Below, piece after piece: positions 17,083-25,231 of a stretch of 64,000 nt of DNA. The stretch comes from Streptomyces sp. CC208A. GTDB taxonomy: Bacteria > Actinomycetota > Actinomycetes > Streptomycetales > Streptomycetaceae. Location: contig NZ_JASCXN010000033.1 of assembly GCF_030010625.1 (NCBI RefSeq), forward strand, positions 17,921-81,920. Reading direction: 5' to 3'. Under the pieces are notes generated by a model. That model made no database searches, was not told the DNA's origin, and saw only the letters and a list, made by a program, of their open reading frames with translations. Made by a program: the position numbers and the translations under genes. How positions within the stretch are numbered: the stretch's first letter is position 1; every line of letters begins with the position of its first letter.

Positions 17083-17128
17083 CCCCTCTCCGTATATCCG
17101 AAGTGTAACGCGGATATACGGAGAGGGG
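17083..17128. promoter_or_regulatory. Large palindrome upstream of vapB-like gene
   Basis: An 18-bp perfect inverted repeat (17083-17100 with 17111-17128) and 10-nt spacer. Its core is A/T rich (GGATATAC), with GAGAGGGG at the outer ends. It lies between the kinase stop (17134) and the antitoxin start (17076), both on the minus strand. It could be the VapBC operator and promoter, the kinase terminator, or both. As RNA it would also sequester the antitoxin ribosome site. Confidence 0.8.
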
Positions 17129-17133
17129 GCATG

Positions 17134-19095
17134 TCAGTCCGCCCGGCGGTACTCGGCCGGCTCGGTGTCGGTCATCGGGTAGACCTGGAGGAGCTCCTTG
17201 CCCTGGTACGTCGTCAGGACCAGGTAGCTGCCGACGTCCATCAGCTGGCACTCGGAGTCGGCGCCGGGGTCGGCCGTCAGCGGGCCGATGACGTACGGGG
17301 CCGTCGTGCTCGCCAGGATCCCCGTCCAGGTGCAGTTGACCGAGTCCGCCAGGGCCCTGCCCTCGTCGTCGGTGCGCGGGTAGGCGCTCAGCGAGCGGAA
17401 GACGGCGGCGCCGACCGGGCCCTGGGTGATCGTCACCTCGTTGGTGTAGCGGTCCCTCTCCGGCCCCTCGACCAGCGGGTCCGACTTCCAGCGGCCGAGG
17501 TACTTCCCGGGCAGGATCTCCGAGCCGGTGCGGGCCTTGCGGAAGGTGGCCTTCGCGGCGCCGGAGGACCATTCGAGGACCTCGGGGGAGCGCAGGGTGA
17601 GCGTCTGGTGGGCGGCCGCCAGGCACCGCTGGGCGGGCACGCTGGTGGTCACGTCGGACTCGCCGAGGACGACCTTGTCCTCGTCGGCGGAGACGAGCCG
17701 CGAGCGGCCCATGCACAGCCGGCCGTCGCCGACGTGGGTGTAGACGGCGGTCTTGGTGCCGGGCGCGCCCTGGACGAGTTCGATCCGGACGGTCTCGCGG
17801 GGGTGCTCCTGGGTGCCCTGGAGGACGCCCTCCCAGGCGCCGAGGAAGGCGGCGGGGATCGCCCCGGCGGACGGGGAGGAGGAGGCGGAGGAGCGGGAGG
17901 GCGAGCCGGTGCCCTTGCCCTCGTGGCCGGTGTCGTCGCCCGGGGCGCCGAGGGGCCAGAGGGCGTACCCGATGCCCGCGGCGGCCGCGACGGCGGCGGT
18001 CGTGAGGGCGGCGACAAGGACCCGCCGCCGGGACCGGGGCCGGGGCCCGCCCGCGGTGGGCGGCCCGGCCGTCGGGTCGTCGGCCGCCGGGCCGCCCGCC
18101 GTACGGTCGGAGCCGGAGCCGGAGCCGGAGCCGGTACGGGTGTGCCGGTCGCCGTCCTCCGGTACGGGGAGGCGCCCCGTACCGGACCCGTCCGTGCCCT
18201 CCGCCCCGCCCTCCGCCTCCAGGAGCCGGGCGGCGTGCCGGCCGAGCCGGGCGAGGACGTCGGCGGGCAGCCACGGGTCGGCGACCGGCAGCGTCTCCGC
18301 GATCTCGGCCGCCGTCGGCCGGGCCGCCGGGTCCTTGGCGAGACAGGCCCGGATCAGGCCGGTCAGGGCGGGCGCCACGTCCGTCAGGTCCGGCTCGTCG
18401 TGGGCGATCCGGAACATGAGGGCGTGCACGCCGCTGTCGGAGGTGCCGAAGGGGGAACGCCCCGTCGCCGCGTACGCGAGGACGGAGCCCAGGCAGAAGA
18501 CGTCGGACGCGGGGGTCAGCTTCTCGCCGCGCACCTGCTCGGGCGACATGAAGCCGGGGGAGCCGACGACGGCCCCGGTGCTGGTGAGGCCGCCGTCGGT
18601 GACGGTGTCGACGGCACGGGCGATGCCGAAGTCGATGACCCGGGGGCCGTCGACGGTCAGCAGCACGTTGGAGGGCTTGAGGTCACGGTGGACGAGCCCG
18701 GCCCGGTGGATGTGGTCGAGGGCGCGGCCGAGACCGGCGGCCAGGGCGCGGACGGTGTCGGGCGGCAGCGGTCCGTACTCGTCGCCGACGACGGTCCGCA
18801 GCGACGGTCCTGGTACGTACCCGATGGCCACCCACGGGGAGGCGGCGGCGGTGTCGGAGCCGAGGACGGGCGCGGTCCCGGTGCCGCCGACCCGTTCCAG
18901 CGCCTCGACCTCGCGGGCGAAGCGGCGCCGGAACTCGTCCTGGGCGGCCAGCTCGGCGTGCACCACCTTCACGGCGACGGTCCGCCCGCCGGCCGAACGC
19001 GCGAGGAACACCCGGCCCATGCCGCCGGCCCCGAGCCGGCCGATGAGTCGGAACGGGCCGATGCTGACCGGGTCTTCCGCGTTCAATGGCTCCAC
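17134..19095 (-). CDS. Receptor-type Ser/Thr protein kinase
   Basis: Membrane kinase of 653 residues. The N-terminal kinase domain (about 12-270) has the glycine loop GRLGAGGMGRVFLA, the ATP Lys in VAVKVV, the catalytic HRDLKPSN and the DFG motif in VIDFGIA. A Pro/Gly/Ser-rich linker with (GS) repeats leads to one transmembrane helix (about 368-390, VLVAALTTAAVAAAAGIGYAL). An extracytoplasmic domain of about 260 residues follows, similar in layout to other Streptomyces kinases (AAFLGAWEGVL, then KYLGRWKSDP, suggesting two related lobes). The ligand is unknown. It is divergent from the oxidoreductase gene at 19261. Confidence 0.93.
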   Translation of the reverse strand: MEPLNAEDPVSIGPFRLIGRLGAGGMGRVFLARSAGGRTVAVKVVHAELAAQDEFRRRFAREVEALERVGGTGTAPVLGSDTAAASPWVAIGYVPGPSLRTVVGDEYGPLPPDTVRALAAGLGRALDHIHRAGLVHRDLKPSNVLLTVDGPRVIDFGIARAVDTVTDGGLTSTGAVVGSPGFMSPEQVRGEKLTPASDVFCLGSVLAYAATGRSPFGTSDSGVHALMFRIAHDEPDLTDVAPALTGLIRACLAKDPAARPTAAEIAETLPVADPWLPADVLARLGRHAARLLEAEGGAEGTDGSGTGRLPVPEDGDRHTRTGSGSGSGSDRTAGGPAADDPTAGPPTAGGPRPRSRRRVLVAALTTAAVAAAAGIGYALWPLGAPGDDTGHEGKGTGSPSRSSASSSPSAGAIPAAFLGAWEGVLQGTQEHPRETVRIELVQGAPGTKTAVYTHVGDGRLCMGRSRLVSADEDKVVLGESDVTTSVPAQRCLAAAHQTLTLRSPEVLEWSSGAAKATFRKARTGSEILPGKYLGRWKSDPLVEGPERDRYTNEVTITQGPVGAAVFRSLSAYPRTDDEGRALADSVNCTWTGILASTTAPYVIGPLTADPGADSECQLMDVGSYLVLTTYQGKELLQVYPMTDTEPAEYRRAD

Positions 19096-19260
19096 GTCGA
19101 AAGAGGATGCCAGACCGGACGGGGACGGAGGGTCACGGTCCGGCGTCAGCCCTCCGGGCTCTTCCCGCCGGGGTCCTCCGGGTGGCCCGGCAGAGGTTGC
19201 CCGGGCCGGAGAGGCGTGGGTGTAATGGCCACGAGGGGGCCCTTCCGGAGGAGGAACCCC

Positions 19261-20196
19261 ATGCGTGTCGTCGAAGTGAGCGCCTACGGCGGACCCGAAG
19301 TCCTCCGATCGGCCCGCCGCCCCGAACCGGACCCCGCCCCCGGCCGTGTCCGGGTGCGGCTCAGGGCCGCCTCGGTCAACCAGGCGGACCTCGCGATCCG
19401 CTCCGGCCGGTTCGCCGCCGCGCTCGACCCGCTGGCCCCGCCCTTCGTGCTCGGCTACGACTTCGCCGGGACGCTGCTCGACCCGGCGCCCGGTCTCCCG
19501 GTGGGCACCCGCGTGGCGGGCTTCGTGCCGTGGGTGGCGGAGCGGACCGGTCAGGGGACGTACGCCGAGATGGTCCTGGCGGACCCGGAGTGGCTGGCCC
19601 CGATCCCGGACGAGGTGGACTTCACGGCGGCGGCCTCACTGCCGCTCTCCGCGCTGACCGCCGCGCAGGCCCTGGACCTGGTGGCGCTGCCGGAGGGCTC
19701 GACGCTCCTGGTCACGGGGGCGAGCGGGGTGGTGGGCCGGTTCGCGGTGCAGCTCGCGGCACGGGCGGGCTACCGGGTGATCGCCCTCGGCGAGGCCGAC
19801 GACGCGAGCGAGCTGCGGGTCCTCGGCGCCGAGGGGACGGTGGGGCGCGGGCCGTCGGAGACCGTGAACGCCGCGGTGCGGGGCTTCGCGCCGGACGGGG
19901 TGGACGGCGTCTTCGACGCGGCCCTGATCGCCGAACCGCTCCTTCCTGTGGTCAAGGACGGCGGCGTCTTCGTCTCCGCGACGCCCGAGCGGATGCCGTC
20001 GGCCGAGCGGGACATCCGGGTGGACGCGGTGGCCGGCCACCCGGACGCGGCCCGTCTGAAGGAGCTCCTGGAACTGGTCGCCGCGGGCGGCCTCGCGACC
20101 CGGGTGGCGGACGTGCTGCCGCTGGAGGAGGCGGCGGAGGCGCACCGGAGGGTGGAGGCGGGCCACCGGCCGGGCCGCCTGGTCCTGATGATCTGA
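19261..20196 (+). CDS. MDR-family quinone oxidoreductase/alcohol dehydrogenase
   Basis: A 311-residue medium-chain dehydrogenase/reductase. The N-terminal GroES-like domain (about 1-115) has VNQADLAIRSGRF, and the Rossmann domain has VTGASGVVGRFAVQLAA for NADPH. The structural and catalytic zinc ligands of classical alcohol dehydrogenases are not seen, so it belongs to the zinc-free quinone oxidoreductase/enoyl reductase type. The start ATG has GGAGGAGG about 8 nt upstream. Substrate unknown. No operon partner is evident; the next gene on this strand is 72 bp away. Confidence 0.9.
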   Translation: MRVVEVSAYGGPEVLRSARRPEPDPAPGRVRVRLRAASVNQADLAIRSGRFAAALDPLAPPFVLGYDFAGTLLDPAPGLPVGTRVAGFVPWVAERTGQGTYAEMVLADPEWLAPIPDEVDFTAAASLPLSALTAAQALDLVALPEGSTLLVTGASGVVGRFAVQLAARAGYRVIALGEADDASELRVLGAEGTVGRGPSETVNAAVRGFAPDGVDGVFDAALIAEPLLPVVKDGGVFVSATPERMPSAERDIRVDAVAGHPDAARLKELLELVAAGGLATRVADVLPLEEAAEAHRRVEAGHRPGRLVLMI

Positions 20197-20268
20197 CCCG
20201 CCCCGGCAGCCGGCGCACCGTCGGCTCCACCGATCGCGGCCCGCCCGCCTGGATGCAACCATGCGCGC

Positions 20269-20538
20269 ATGGTTGTCCTGCGGATTCGTGACGTGCCCGA
20301 GGAGATGCGGAACCGGCTGGCGGCCATAGCGGCCGAGCGCGGCCAGTCCCTCCAGGCGTACCTCTACGACGTGCTCGCCGACGAGGTACGGCGCCGGGAC
20401 GACCTGGCCGTCCTCGAAGCGTTCTCCGCCGGACGCCACGGCACCCGCGTCGACACCGCGGACGTCCTCGACGCCCTGCACGCCGCCCGCGCCGAGCGGG
20501 ATCGCGCGCTCGGGGTGCCACCGGAGGACGCCGAGTGA
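20269..20538 (+). CDS. FitA/VapB-like ribbon-helix-helix antitoxin
   Basis: An 89-residue protein starting VVLRIRDVPEEMRNRLAAIAAERGQSLQAYLYDVL, the pattern of FitA-like RHH antitoxins that pair with PIN toxins. Its stop codon overlaps the GTG of a gutted PIN-domain toxin gene, as in intact vapBC-type operons. It is now effectively orphaned. It could still bind DNA or neutralise a related toxin elsewhere in the genome. Confidence 0.85.
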   Translation: MVVLRIRDVPEEMRNRLAAIAAERGQSLQAYLYDVLADEVRRRDDLAVLEAFSAGRHGTRVDTADVLDALHAARAERDRALGVPPEDAE

Positions 20539-20660
20539 CCGTCGTCGACGCCTCGGCCCTCGCGTCCGCGGAGGCGTACGGCTGCGCGCCGGTCACCGCC
20601 GACGGCGGTCTCGCGCGCGCCTCCGGCCTCCGCTGCCCGGTCGAGGTGATCGGCGGCTGA
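20535..20660 (+). pseudogene. Remnant PIN-domain toxin with large in-frame deletion
   Basis: A 41-codon open frame beginning GTG inside the antitoxin stop (GTGA). The first nine residues (VTVVDASAL) match the start of a PIN toxin with its first catalytic Asp. From about residue 13 the sequence jumps to a PIN C-terminus (AEAYGCAPVTADGGLARASGLRCPVEVIGG), with VTADGGLA resembling the last acidic strand. The middle (roughly 80-90 residues, including the other active-site acids) is missing, so the toxin is dead. The frame was kept across the junction. Confidence 0.8.
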
Positions 20661-20798
20661 GGCCCCCGAGCGGGTGGCGACGGAATCCGCAGCCGACCGC
20701 TCCCCGCGCGGCGGCCTGGCAAGGTGTCGTGTCCGGCGCGCTCTCGGTGGACAAGATGGTGATGGCCGCCCCACCTGCGGTTCCTTACCCTTCGGGAC

Positions 20799-22160
20799 AT
20801 GACCCCTCATGTCGTACCCGATCCGCAGGCCGGCGCGGCCGTCAAGGCCGCCGACCGCGCGCACGTCTTCCACTCGTGGTCCGCCCAGGGCCTGATCGAC
20901 CCGCTCGCCGTGGCCGGCGCGGAGGGCTCGTACTTCTGGGACTACGACGGCAACCGCTACCTCGACTTCACCAGCGGCCTCGTCTACACCAACATCGGCT
21001 ACCAGCACCCCAAGGTGGTCGCCGCCATCCAGGAGCAGGCCGGGAAGCTCGCGACCTTCGCGCCCGCCTTCGCCGTCGACGTCCGCTCCGAGGCCGCACG
21101 CCTCATCGCCGAGCGCACCCCCGGCGACCTGAACAAGATCTTCTTCACCAACGGCGGCGCAGAGGCCGTCGAGAACGCCGTCCGGATGGCCCGGCTGCAC
21201 ACCGGCCGCCACAAGGTGCTCTCCGCCTTCCGCTCGTACCACGGCGCCACCTCCACCGCGATCAACCTCACCGGCGACCCGCGCCGCTGGGCCTCCGACA
21301 CCGGCTCGGCCGGCGTGGTGCGCTTCTGGGCGCCGTTCCTCTACCGCTCGCCGTTCTACGCGACCACCGAGGAGCAGGAGTGCGAGCGCGCCCTCGCGCA
21401 CCTGGAGGACACCATCGCCTTCGAGGGTCCCGGCACCATCGCCGCGATCATCCTGGAGACCGTCCCCGGCACCGCCGGCATCATGACCCCGCCGCCCGGC
21501 TACCTCGCCGGCGTCCGCGCGATCTGCGACAAGTACGGCATCGTCTTCGTCCTCGACGAGGTCATGGCCGGCTTCGGCCGCACCGGGAAGTGGTTCGCCG
21601 CCGAGCACTTCGACGTCGTCCCCGACCTGATGACCTTCGCCAAGGGCGTCAACTCCGGCTACGTGCCCCTCGGCGGCGTCGCCATCAGCGAGGAGATCGC
21701 CGCCACCTTCGACACCCGCCCCTACCCCGGCGGCCTCACCTACTCCGGCCACCCGCTGGCCTGCGCCGCCGCCGTAGCCACCATCCACGTGATGGAGGAC
21801 GAAAAGGTCGTCGAGAACGCCGCCCGCATCGGCGAGACCGTCCTCGGCCCCGGCCTCCGCGAACTCGCCGAGCGCCACCCGTCCGTCGGAGAGGTCCGCG
21901 GCCTGGGCGTCTTCTGGGCGCTCGACCTGGTCAAGAACAAGGAGACCCGCGAACCGCTCGTCCCCTACAACGCCTCCGGCGAGGCCAACGCCCCCATGGC
22001 CGCCTTCGCCGCCGCCGCGAAGCAGCACGGCCTGTGGCCCTTCGTGAACATGAACCGCACCCACGCGGTCCCCGCCTGCAACGTCACCGACGACGAGGTC
22101 AAGGAGGGCCTGGCCGCCCTGGACGCGGCCCTGACGGTCGCCGACCGGCACACGGTCTGA
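20799..22160 (+). CDS. Class III PLP aminotransferase
   Basis: A 453-residue fold-type I aminotransferase. The cofactor Asp is in VFVLDEVMAGFGRTGKW and the Schiff-base Lys in LMTFAKGVNSGYVPLGG. The substrate-loop segment TNGGAEAVENAVRMAR is intact. Closest in appearance to taurine/beta-alanine/omega-amino acid:pyruvate aminotransferases; the amino donor cannot be fixed from sequence. It is a single gene followed by a strong hairpin, so probably monocistronic. This is core-type metabolism, not part of the biosynthetic cluster at the right end. Confidence 0.93.
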   Translation: MTPHVVPDPQAGAAVKAADRAHVFHSWSAQGLIDPLAVAGAEGSYFWDYDGNRYLDFTSGLVYTNIGYQHPKVVAAIQEQAGKLATFAPAFAVDVRSEAARLIAERTPGDLNKIFFTNGGAEAVENAVRMARLHTGRHKVLSAFRSYHGATSTAINLTGDPRRWASDTGSAGVVRFWAPFLYRSPFYATTEEQECERALAHLEDTIAFEGPGTIAAIILETVPGTAGIMTPPPGYLAGVRAICDKYGIVFVLDEVMAGFGRTGKWFAAEHFDVVPDLMTFAKGVNSGYVPLGGVAISEEIAATFDTRPYPGGLTYSGHPLACAAAVATIHVMEDEKVVENAARIGETVLGPGLRELAERHPSVGEVRGLGVFWALDLVKNKETREPLVPYNASGEANAPMAAFAAAAKQHGLWPFVNMNRTHAVPACNVTDDEVKEGLAALDAALTVADRHTV

Positions 22161-22171
22161 CGGACGGCCCC

Positions 22172-22214
22172 GCGCCCGGGACGGCGGCATTGCCGTCGGC
22201 GCCGTCCCGGGCGC
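22172..22214 (+). terminator. Hairpin after the aminotransferase
   Basis: A 14-bp perfect stem (22172-22185 with 22201-22214) and 15-nt loop lie about 12 bp after the stop codon. Confidence 0.85.
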
Positions 22215-22429
22215 GCGGGGCATCAGGTCCTGGAGGCCGGTGGCGGTCGAGGGGAACCTGTCACGGGGCCGCCTCGGCGCCCCGGTAGCGGCCCGCAGAC
22301 TGCGGGTGACCGACCACGCATCCGACTGGGGCGGTCCCGTGAACGACGGCGCCGCGAGGTCCGTGGGCCGGGGTGGTCGGCGGCGCGGATCTTCTCGAAG
22401 GCGCGCCGGTCTCCTCGCTGGGACGCGGG

Positions 22430-22633
22430 TCAGCCCAGGTGGGAGAGGAAGGCGCGCCATGCCTGGGGGGTGAAGGCGAGGGCGGGGCCGGCGGGGCGCT
22501 TGCTGTCGCGGACGGGGACGAGGTGGGGGAGGTTGGGGGCGACCTCGACGCACTCGTTGTTCCCGCCGCTGTACGTGCTGGTGCGCCACTTCGCGCCCGT
22601 CAGGTCCGGCGTTCCGTGGCGTCCGCTGATCAT
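22430..22633 (-). CDS. DUF397 protein
   Basis: A 67-residue protein with the DUF397 signature: WRTSTYSGGNNECVEVAPN, then VPVRDSKRPAGPALAFTPQAWRAFL. In Streptomyces these small proteins are encoded beside XRE regulators with a DUF5753 domain and act as partners or modulators of them. Its ATG overlaps the stop of the XRE gene by 4 bp. The 22215-22429 stretch between this gene and the aminotransferase terminator shows nothing else I can support. Confidence 0.95.
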   Translation of the reverse strand: MISGRHGTPDLTGAKWRTSTYSGGNNECVEVAPNLPHLVPVRDSKRPAGPALAFTPQAWRAFLSHLG

Positions 22634-23514
22634 GGTCTGTGCTCCTTGGCCCTGCGCTGGATGACAGCACGGGATTCCACAGGAGAAAGAGCGGATGTGC
22701 GCGCGGCATCGAACAGGTCCTGGTAGCGGGAGACCTCGGCCTCCCTCTCCAGCCAGATGGAGCCGGTCGGGTTGTCCGCCAGCACCACGTCGAGCGCCCC
22801 CTCCTCGCGGAACCCCAGCACTACGTACGGCCCGAACATACTCGCATGCGCTCCACGGGAGAACGGCAGCACCTGGATGGTCACGTTGGGGAGCTCGGTG
22901 GCGGCCAGCAGGTGCTCCAGCTGTTCCCGCATGACCTGTCCTCCACCGACTTGCTGGAGCAGCACACCCTCGGAGAGGACGGCCCAGAGCTCCAGCGGAG
23001 AGTCACCCGTGAGCCGCTCCTGGCGGGCGAGGCGCACGTGGACGAACTTCTCGATCTCGTCGCCCGTCTGCCATTGCTGGGAGGCCACGGTCACGGCCCG
23101 GATGTAGTCCGGCGTCTGGAGGAGACCGGGGATCAGCTGCGCTTGGAAGGTGCGGATGGAGCCCGCCATGGCTTCCAGGGCGATGTAGTCGCGATAGGTG
23201 TCCGCCAGCACGGACCCGTACTGGTTCCACCACCCCTCCCTGCGGCGCCGGTTGGCCTTCCTGGCCAGGGCGCCCAGTCGCGTCCGTACGTCTTCGTCGG
23301 ACACCTGGTAGGCGTGCAACATCGCAGTGAGGTCCGGCAGTCGGACAGCCACCCGGCCGTTCTCGATACGACTGATCTTGCCCTTGGTGCAGTCGAGCGC
23401 CTCCGCCGCTTGGGCGGTGGTGAGCCCGGAAGCCTCGCGCAAACGGCGTAGCTCATCGCCGAGTTGGCGGCCAAGGACCGTTGACGCGTTCGTGGTGGCG
23501 CTCTTCGCAAGCAT
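22630..23514 (-). CDS. XRE-family regulator with DUF5753 domain
   Basis: A 294-residue regulator. The helix-turn-helix lies at about residues 18-75 (ELRRLREASGLTTAQAAEALDCTKGKISRIENGR), and the DUF5753 ligand-like domain follows at about 90-280 (QAQLIPGLLQTPDYIRAV, then RLARQERL). It is paired with the DUF397 gene and is divergent from an anti-sigma-type ATPase. This BldB-neighbourhood-like triad is repeated many times in Streptomyces genomes and affects development or antibiotic production in studied cases. The specific role here is unknown. Confidence 0.93.
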   Translation of the reverse strand: MLAKSATTNASTVLGRQLGDELRRLREASGLTTAQAAEALDCTKGKISRIENGRVAVRLPDLTAMLHAYQVSDEDVRTRLGALARKANRRRREGWWNQYGSVLADTYRDYIALEAMAGSIRTFQAQLIPGLLQTPDYIRAVTVASQQWQTGDEIEKFVHVRLARQERLTGDSPLELWAVLSEGVLLQQVGGGQVMREQLEHLLAATELPNVTIQVLPFSRGAHASMFGPYVVLGFREEGALDVVLADNPTGSIWLEREAEVSRYQDLFDAARTSALSPVESRAVIQRRAKEHRP

Positions 23515-23689
23515 GGCAACACGTCTAGCAGAGCGAGAGTCTCCAGGGGATCGGTTTAACTCGAAAAGGCGAACTTTGACGCCAACTCAATCTGCAACGT
23601 TGCAGATTCGCGTGATGTCGGGCCATCCTCCTGGTCATGGCACCGGCTACCCGATGCCGGTGGACCGTCGACCCTCAGGGGGTTGCACC

Positions 23690-24304
23690 ATGACCACACT
23701 CAACGAAGTCGCCTTCCGCCTCTCCCGCCGCCCCCGCAGCGCGCCCAGAGCGAGGGCGGTGCTGCACGCCGTGCTGGGGGACTGGGGCGCGGGCCAGGAC
23801 GTCGCGGACACCGCAGCGCTCGTCCTCTCCGAGCTCGTCACGAACGCGCTGCGCGTGCGCGTGCCCAGCGACCGGCAGGTGGGCATCCGGATCGCGCACA
23901 CCGCGACGGACGGGCTCCTCCGCCTGGAGGTGAGCGACGCGGGGGAGGGGTGTCCGGAGGTCCAGGCGCCCGGGGAGGACGAGACCCGGGGGCGAGGTCT
24001 CCAGCTCGTGGACGCGCTCACGTACAGGTGGGGCGTCAGCCCCCGCGTCGGCGGAATCGGGAAGACGGTGTGGGCGGAGCTGAAGGCTCCGGAGCTGACG
24101 CCGCCGCCGAGGACGGCGGAGGTCGCGGCCGTCACCGTGCGGGCGGGCCAGGCCGTACGGGTCTGGGGCGAGTGGCGCACGGTCCGCAGCGTGGGGACGG
24201 AACGGTACGCGACGGGCGGGCTGGCGGTCGTCCTCGGGCTGGACGAGGGGCCGCTGCTGCGGGTGCCTGCGGCGGAGCCGTTGGCGGTACGGACGCTGCC
24301 GTAG
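23690..24304 (+). CDS. RsbW/SpoIIAB-like ATP-binding protein
   Basis: A 204-residue protein with a GHKL ATPase domain: ALVLSELVTNALRV (N box), LEVSDAGEGCP (G1) and GRGLQLVDALTYRWG (G2). This is the fold of anti-sigma factor kinases. It has an extra C-terminal domain of about 75 residues (AGQAVRVWGEWRTVRSVGTERYATGGLAVVLGLDEG) rich in beta pattern. The start at ATG 23690 follows CAGGGGG. It is divergent from the XRE/DUF397 pair, a frequent three-gene arrangement in Streptomyces. No partner sigma or anti-anti-sigma gene is adjacent. Confidence 0.88.
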   Translation: MTTLNEVAFRLSRRPRSAPRARAVLHAVLGDWGAGQDVADTAALVLSELVTNALRVRVPSDRQVGIRIAHTATDGLLRLEVSDAGEGCPEVQAPGEDETRGRGLQLVDALTYRWGVSPRVGGIGKTVWAELKAPELTPPPRTAEVAAVTVRAGQAVRVWGEWRTVRSVGTERYATGGLAVVLGLDEGPLLRVPAAEPLAVRTLP

Positions 24305-24376
24305 AGTGACACGCGGATCCGTCACGATCAGGTTCTGGCCCCCATACTCGCTCCATGCCGGCAAGGAGGAGACACC

Positions 24377-24970
24377 TTGGCCAGCCCGTCCCCCCGCCCC
24401 ATTCCAGTCCGTCGTGGACACCTGCGCGAAGCCGCCGAGAAGATCGAGCAGGCCACTGGTATGCGCGTGGAGATCATCGGAGGAAAGCTCGTGATGTCCC
24501 CGAGCCCCAGTGGCAAGCACGCCGGGATCGTCATCGACCTGCGCGACACCATTCGCCCCGGCCTCGATGCCATGCACGAGGCGTACGAGAACGTCTCCGT
24601 CCCCATGCCGGGGGATCCGGACGACTACTCGATCCCGGATCTGACCATCGGGCCGCGCGCGTTCAAGGACGAGGACGGCTGGTTGCTGGACGCGGACGCG
24701 GTCGAGCTGGCCGTGGAAGTGATCTCGCCGAACGAGCGGCTGAAGGGCATCAACGAGAAGACCGCCTGGTACGCGGCCGCGCGTGTTGCCCGGCTGCTGC
24801 AGATCGATCCGCGTACGGGCACGTGGTCGTTGTTCACTCGCCCCGGAGAGGGCGAGTACAAGGCGGTGGTGCACGGAAAGTACGGCGAGGAGGTGCCGCT
24901 CCCGGAGGAGCTGGGAGGCGACCTCACCACGACGGGCCTACCGCTCTACGGCGCGCAGCCGGGCCGCTGA
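24377..24970 (+). CDS. Uma2-family (DUF820) restriction-endonuclease-fold protein
   Basis: A 197-residue protein. The TTG start is chosen because a perfect AAGGAGG lies about 8 nt upstream. The PD-(D/E)xK-like core is visible: IPDLTIGPRAF, then ELAVEVISPNERLKGINEKTAWYAAARVARLLQID, which is the Uma2 signature. Function is unknown; the family is expanded in Streptomyces and cyanobacteria and often solitary, as here. The leader also holds an upstream in-frame-shifted ATG at 24355 that would read a different, non-conserved protein and was rejected. Confidence 0.9.
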   Translation: MASPSPRPIPVRRGHLREAAEKIEQATGMRVEIIGGKLVMSPSPSGKHAGIVIDLRDTIRPGLDAMHEAYENVSVPMPGDPDDYSIPDLTIGPRAFKDEDGWLLDADAVELAVEVISPNERLKGINEKTAWYAAARVARLLQIDPRTGTWSLFTRPGEGEYKAVVHGKYGEEVPLPEELGGDLTTTGLPLYGAQPGR

Positions 24971-25231
24971 CGACGGCGGTAGGCCCGTGCTCGTCCTCCC
25001 TGCTCGGCGCCCGGTAGCCCTGGAAGAGGGCGGCGCGGCTGACGCGGGGGCACGTCGGGCCCTGCGATCCCGCCGTCTGCGGCGGCATGCCCGTGCGGGT
25101 ACGCGAGCAGGACCCTTTCGGTGACCGGTGTGCTGCCGACGCGGCCGGTCAGACCCTGTGACGAGGGCCTCTCCCGAGCAACCGGGTCTGGATTACAGTC
25201 TTCCGGAACCTCACGGAGGGGGCCCACCCGC

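Noticed and set aside
16834..19260. A long plus-strand frame running into the oxidoreductase gene, suggesting a 1120-residue fusion
   Set aside because: The N-terminal 809 residues are opposite the kinase and antitoxin genes and have no family pattern; ATG 19261 with GGAGGAGG begins the real protein.
20799..22160. Class III aminotransferase as a cluster gene
   Set aside because: It lies more than 20 kb from the PKS region among conserved chromosomal genes and has its own terminator.
24377..24970. Uma2-family gene as an insertion-sequence or restriction-modification component
   Set aside because: No methylase, transposase, terminal inverted repeats or target duplication are seen; solitary Uma2 genes are common in Streptomyces.
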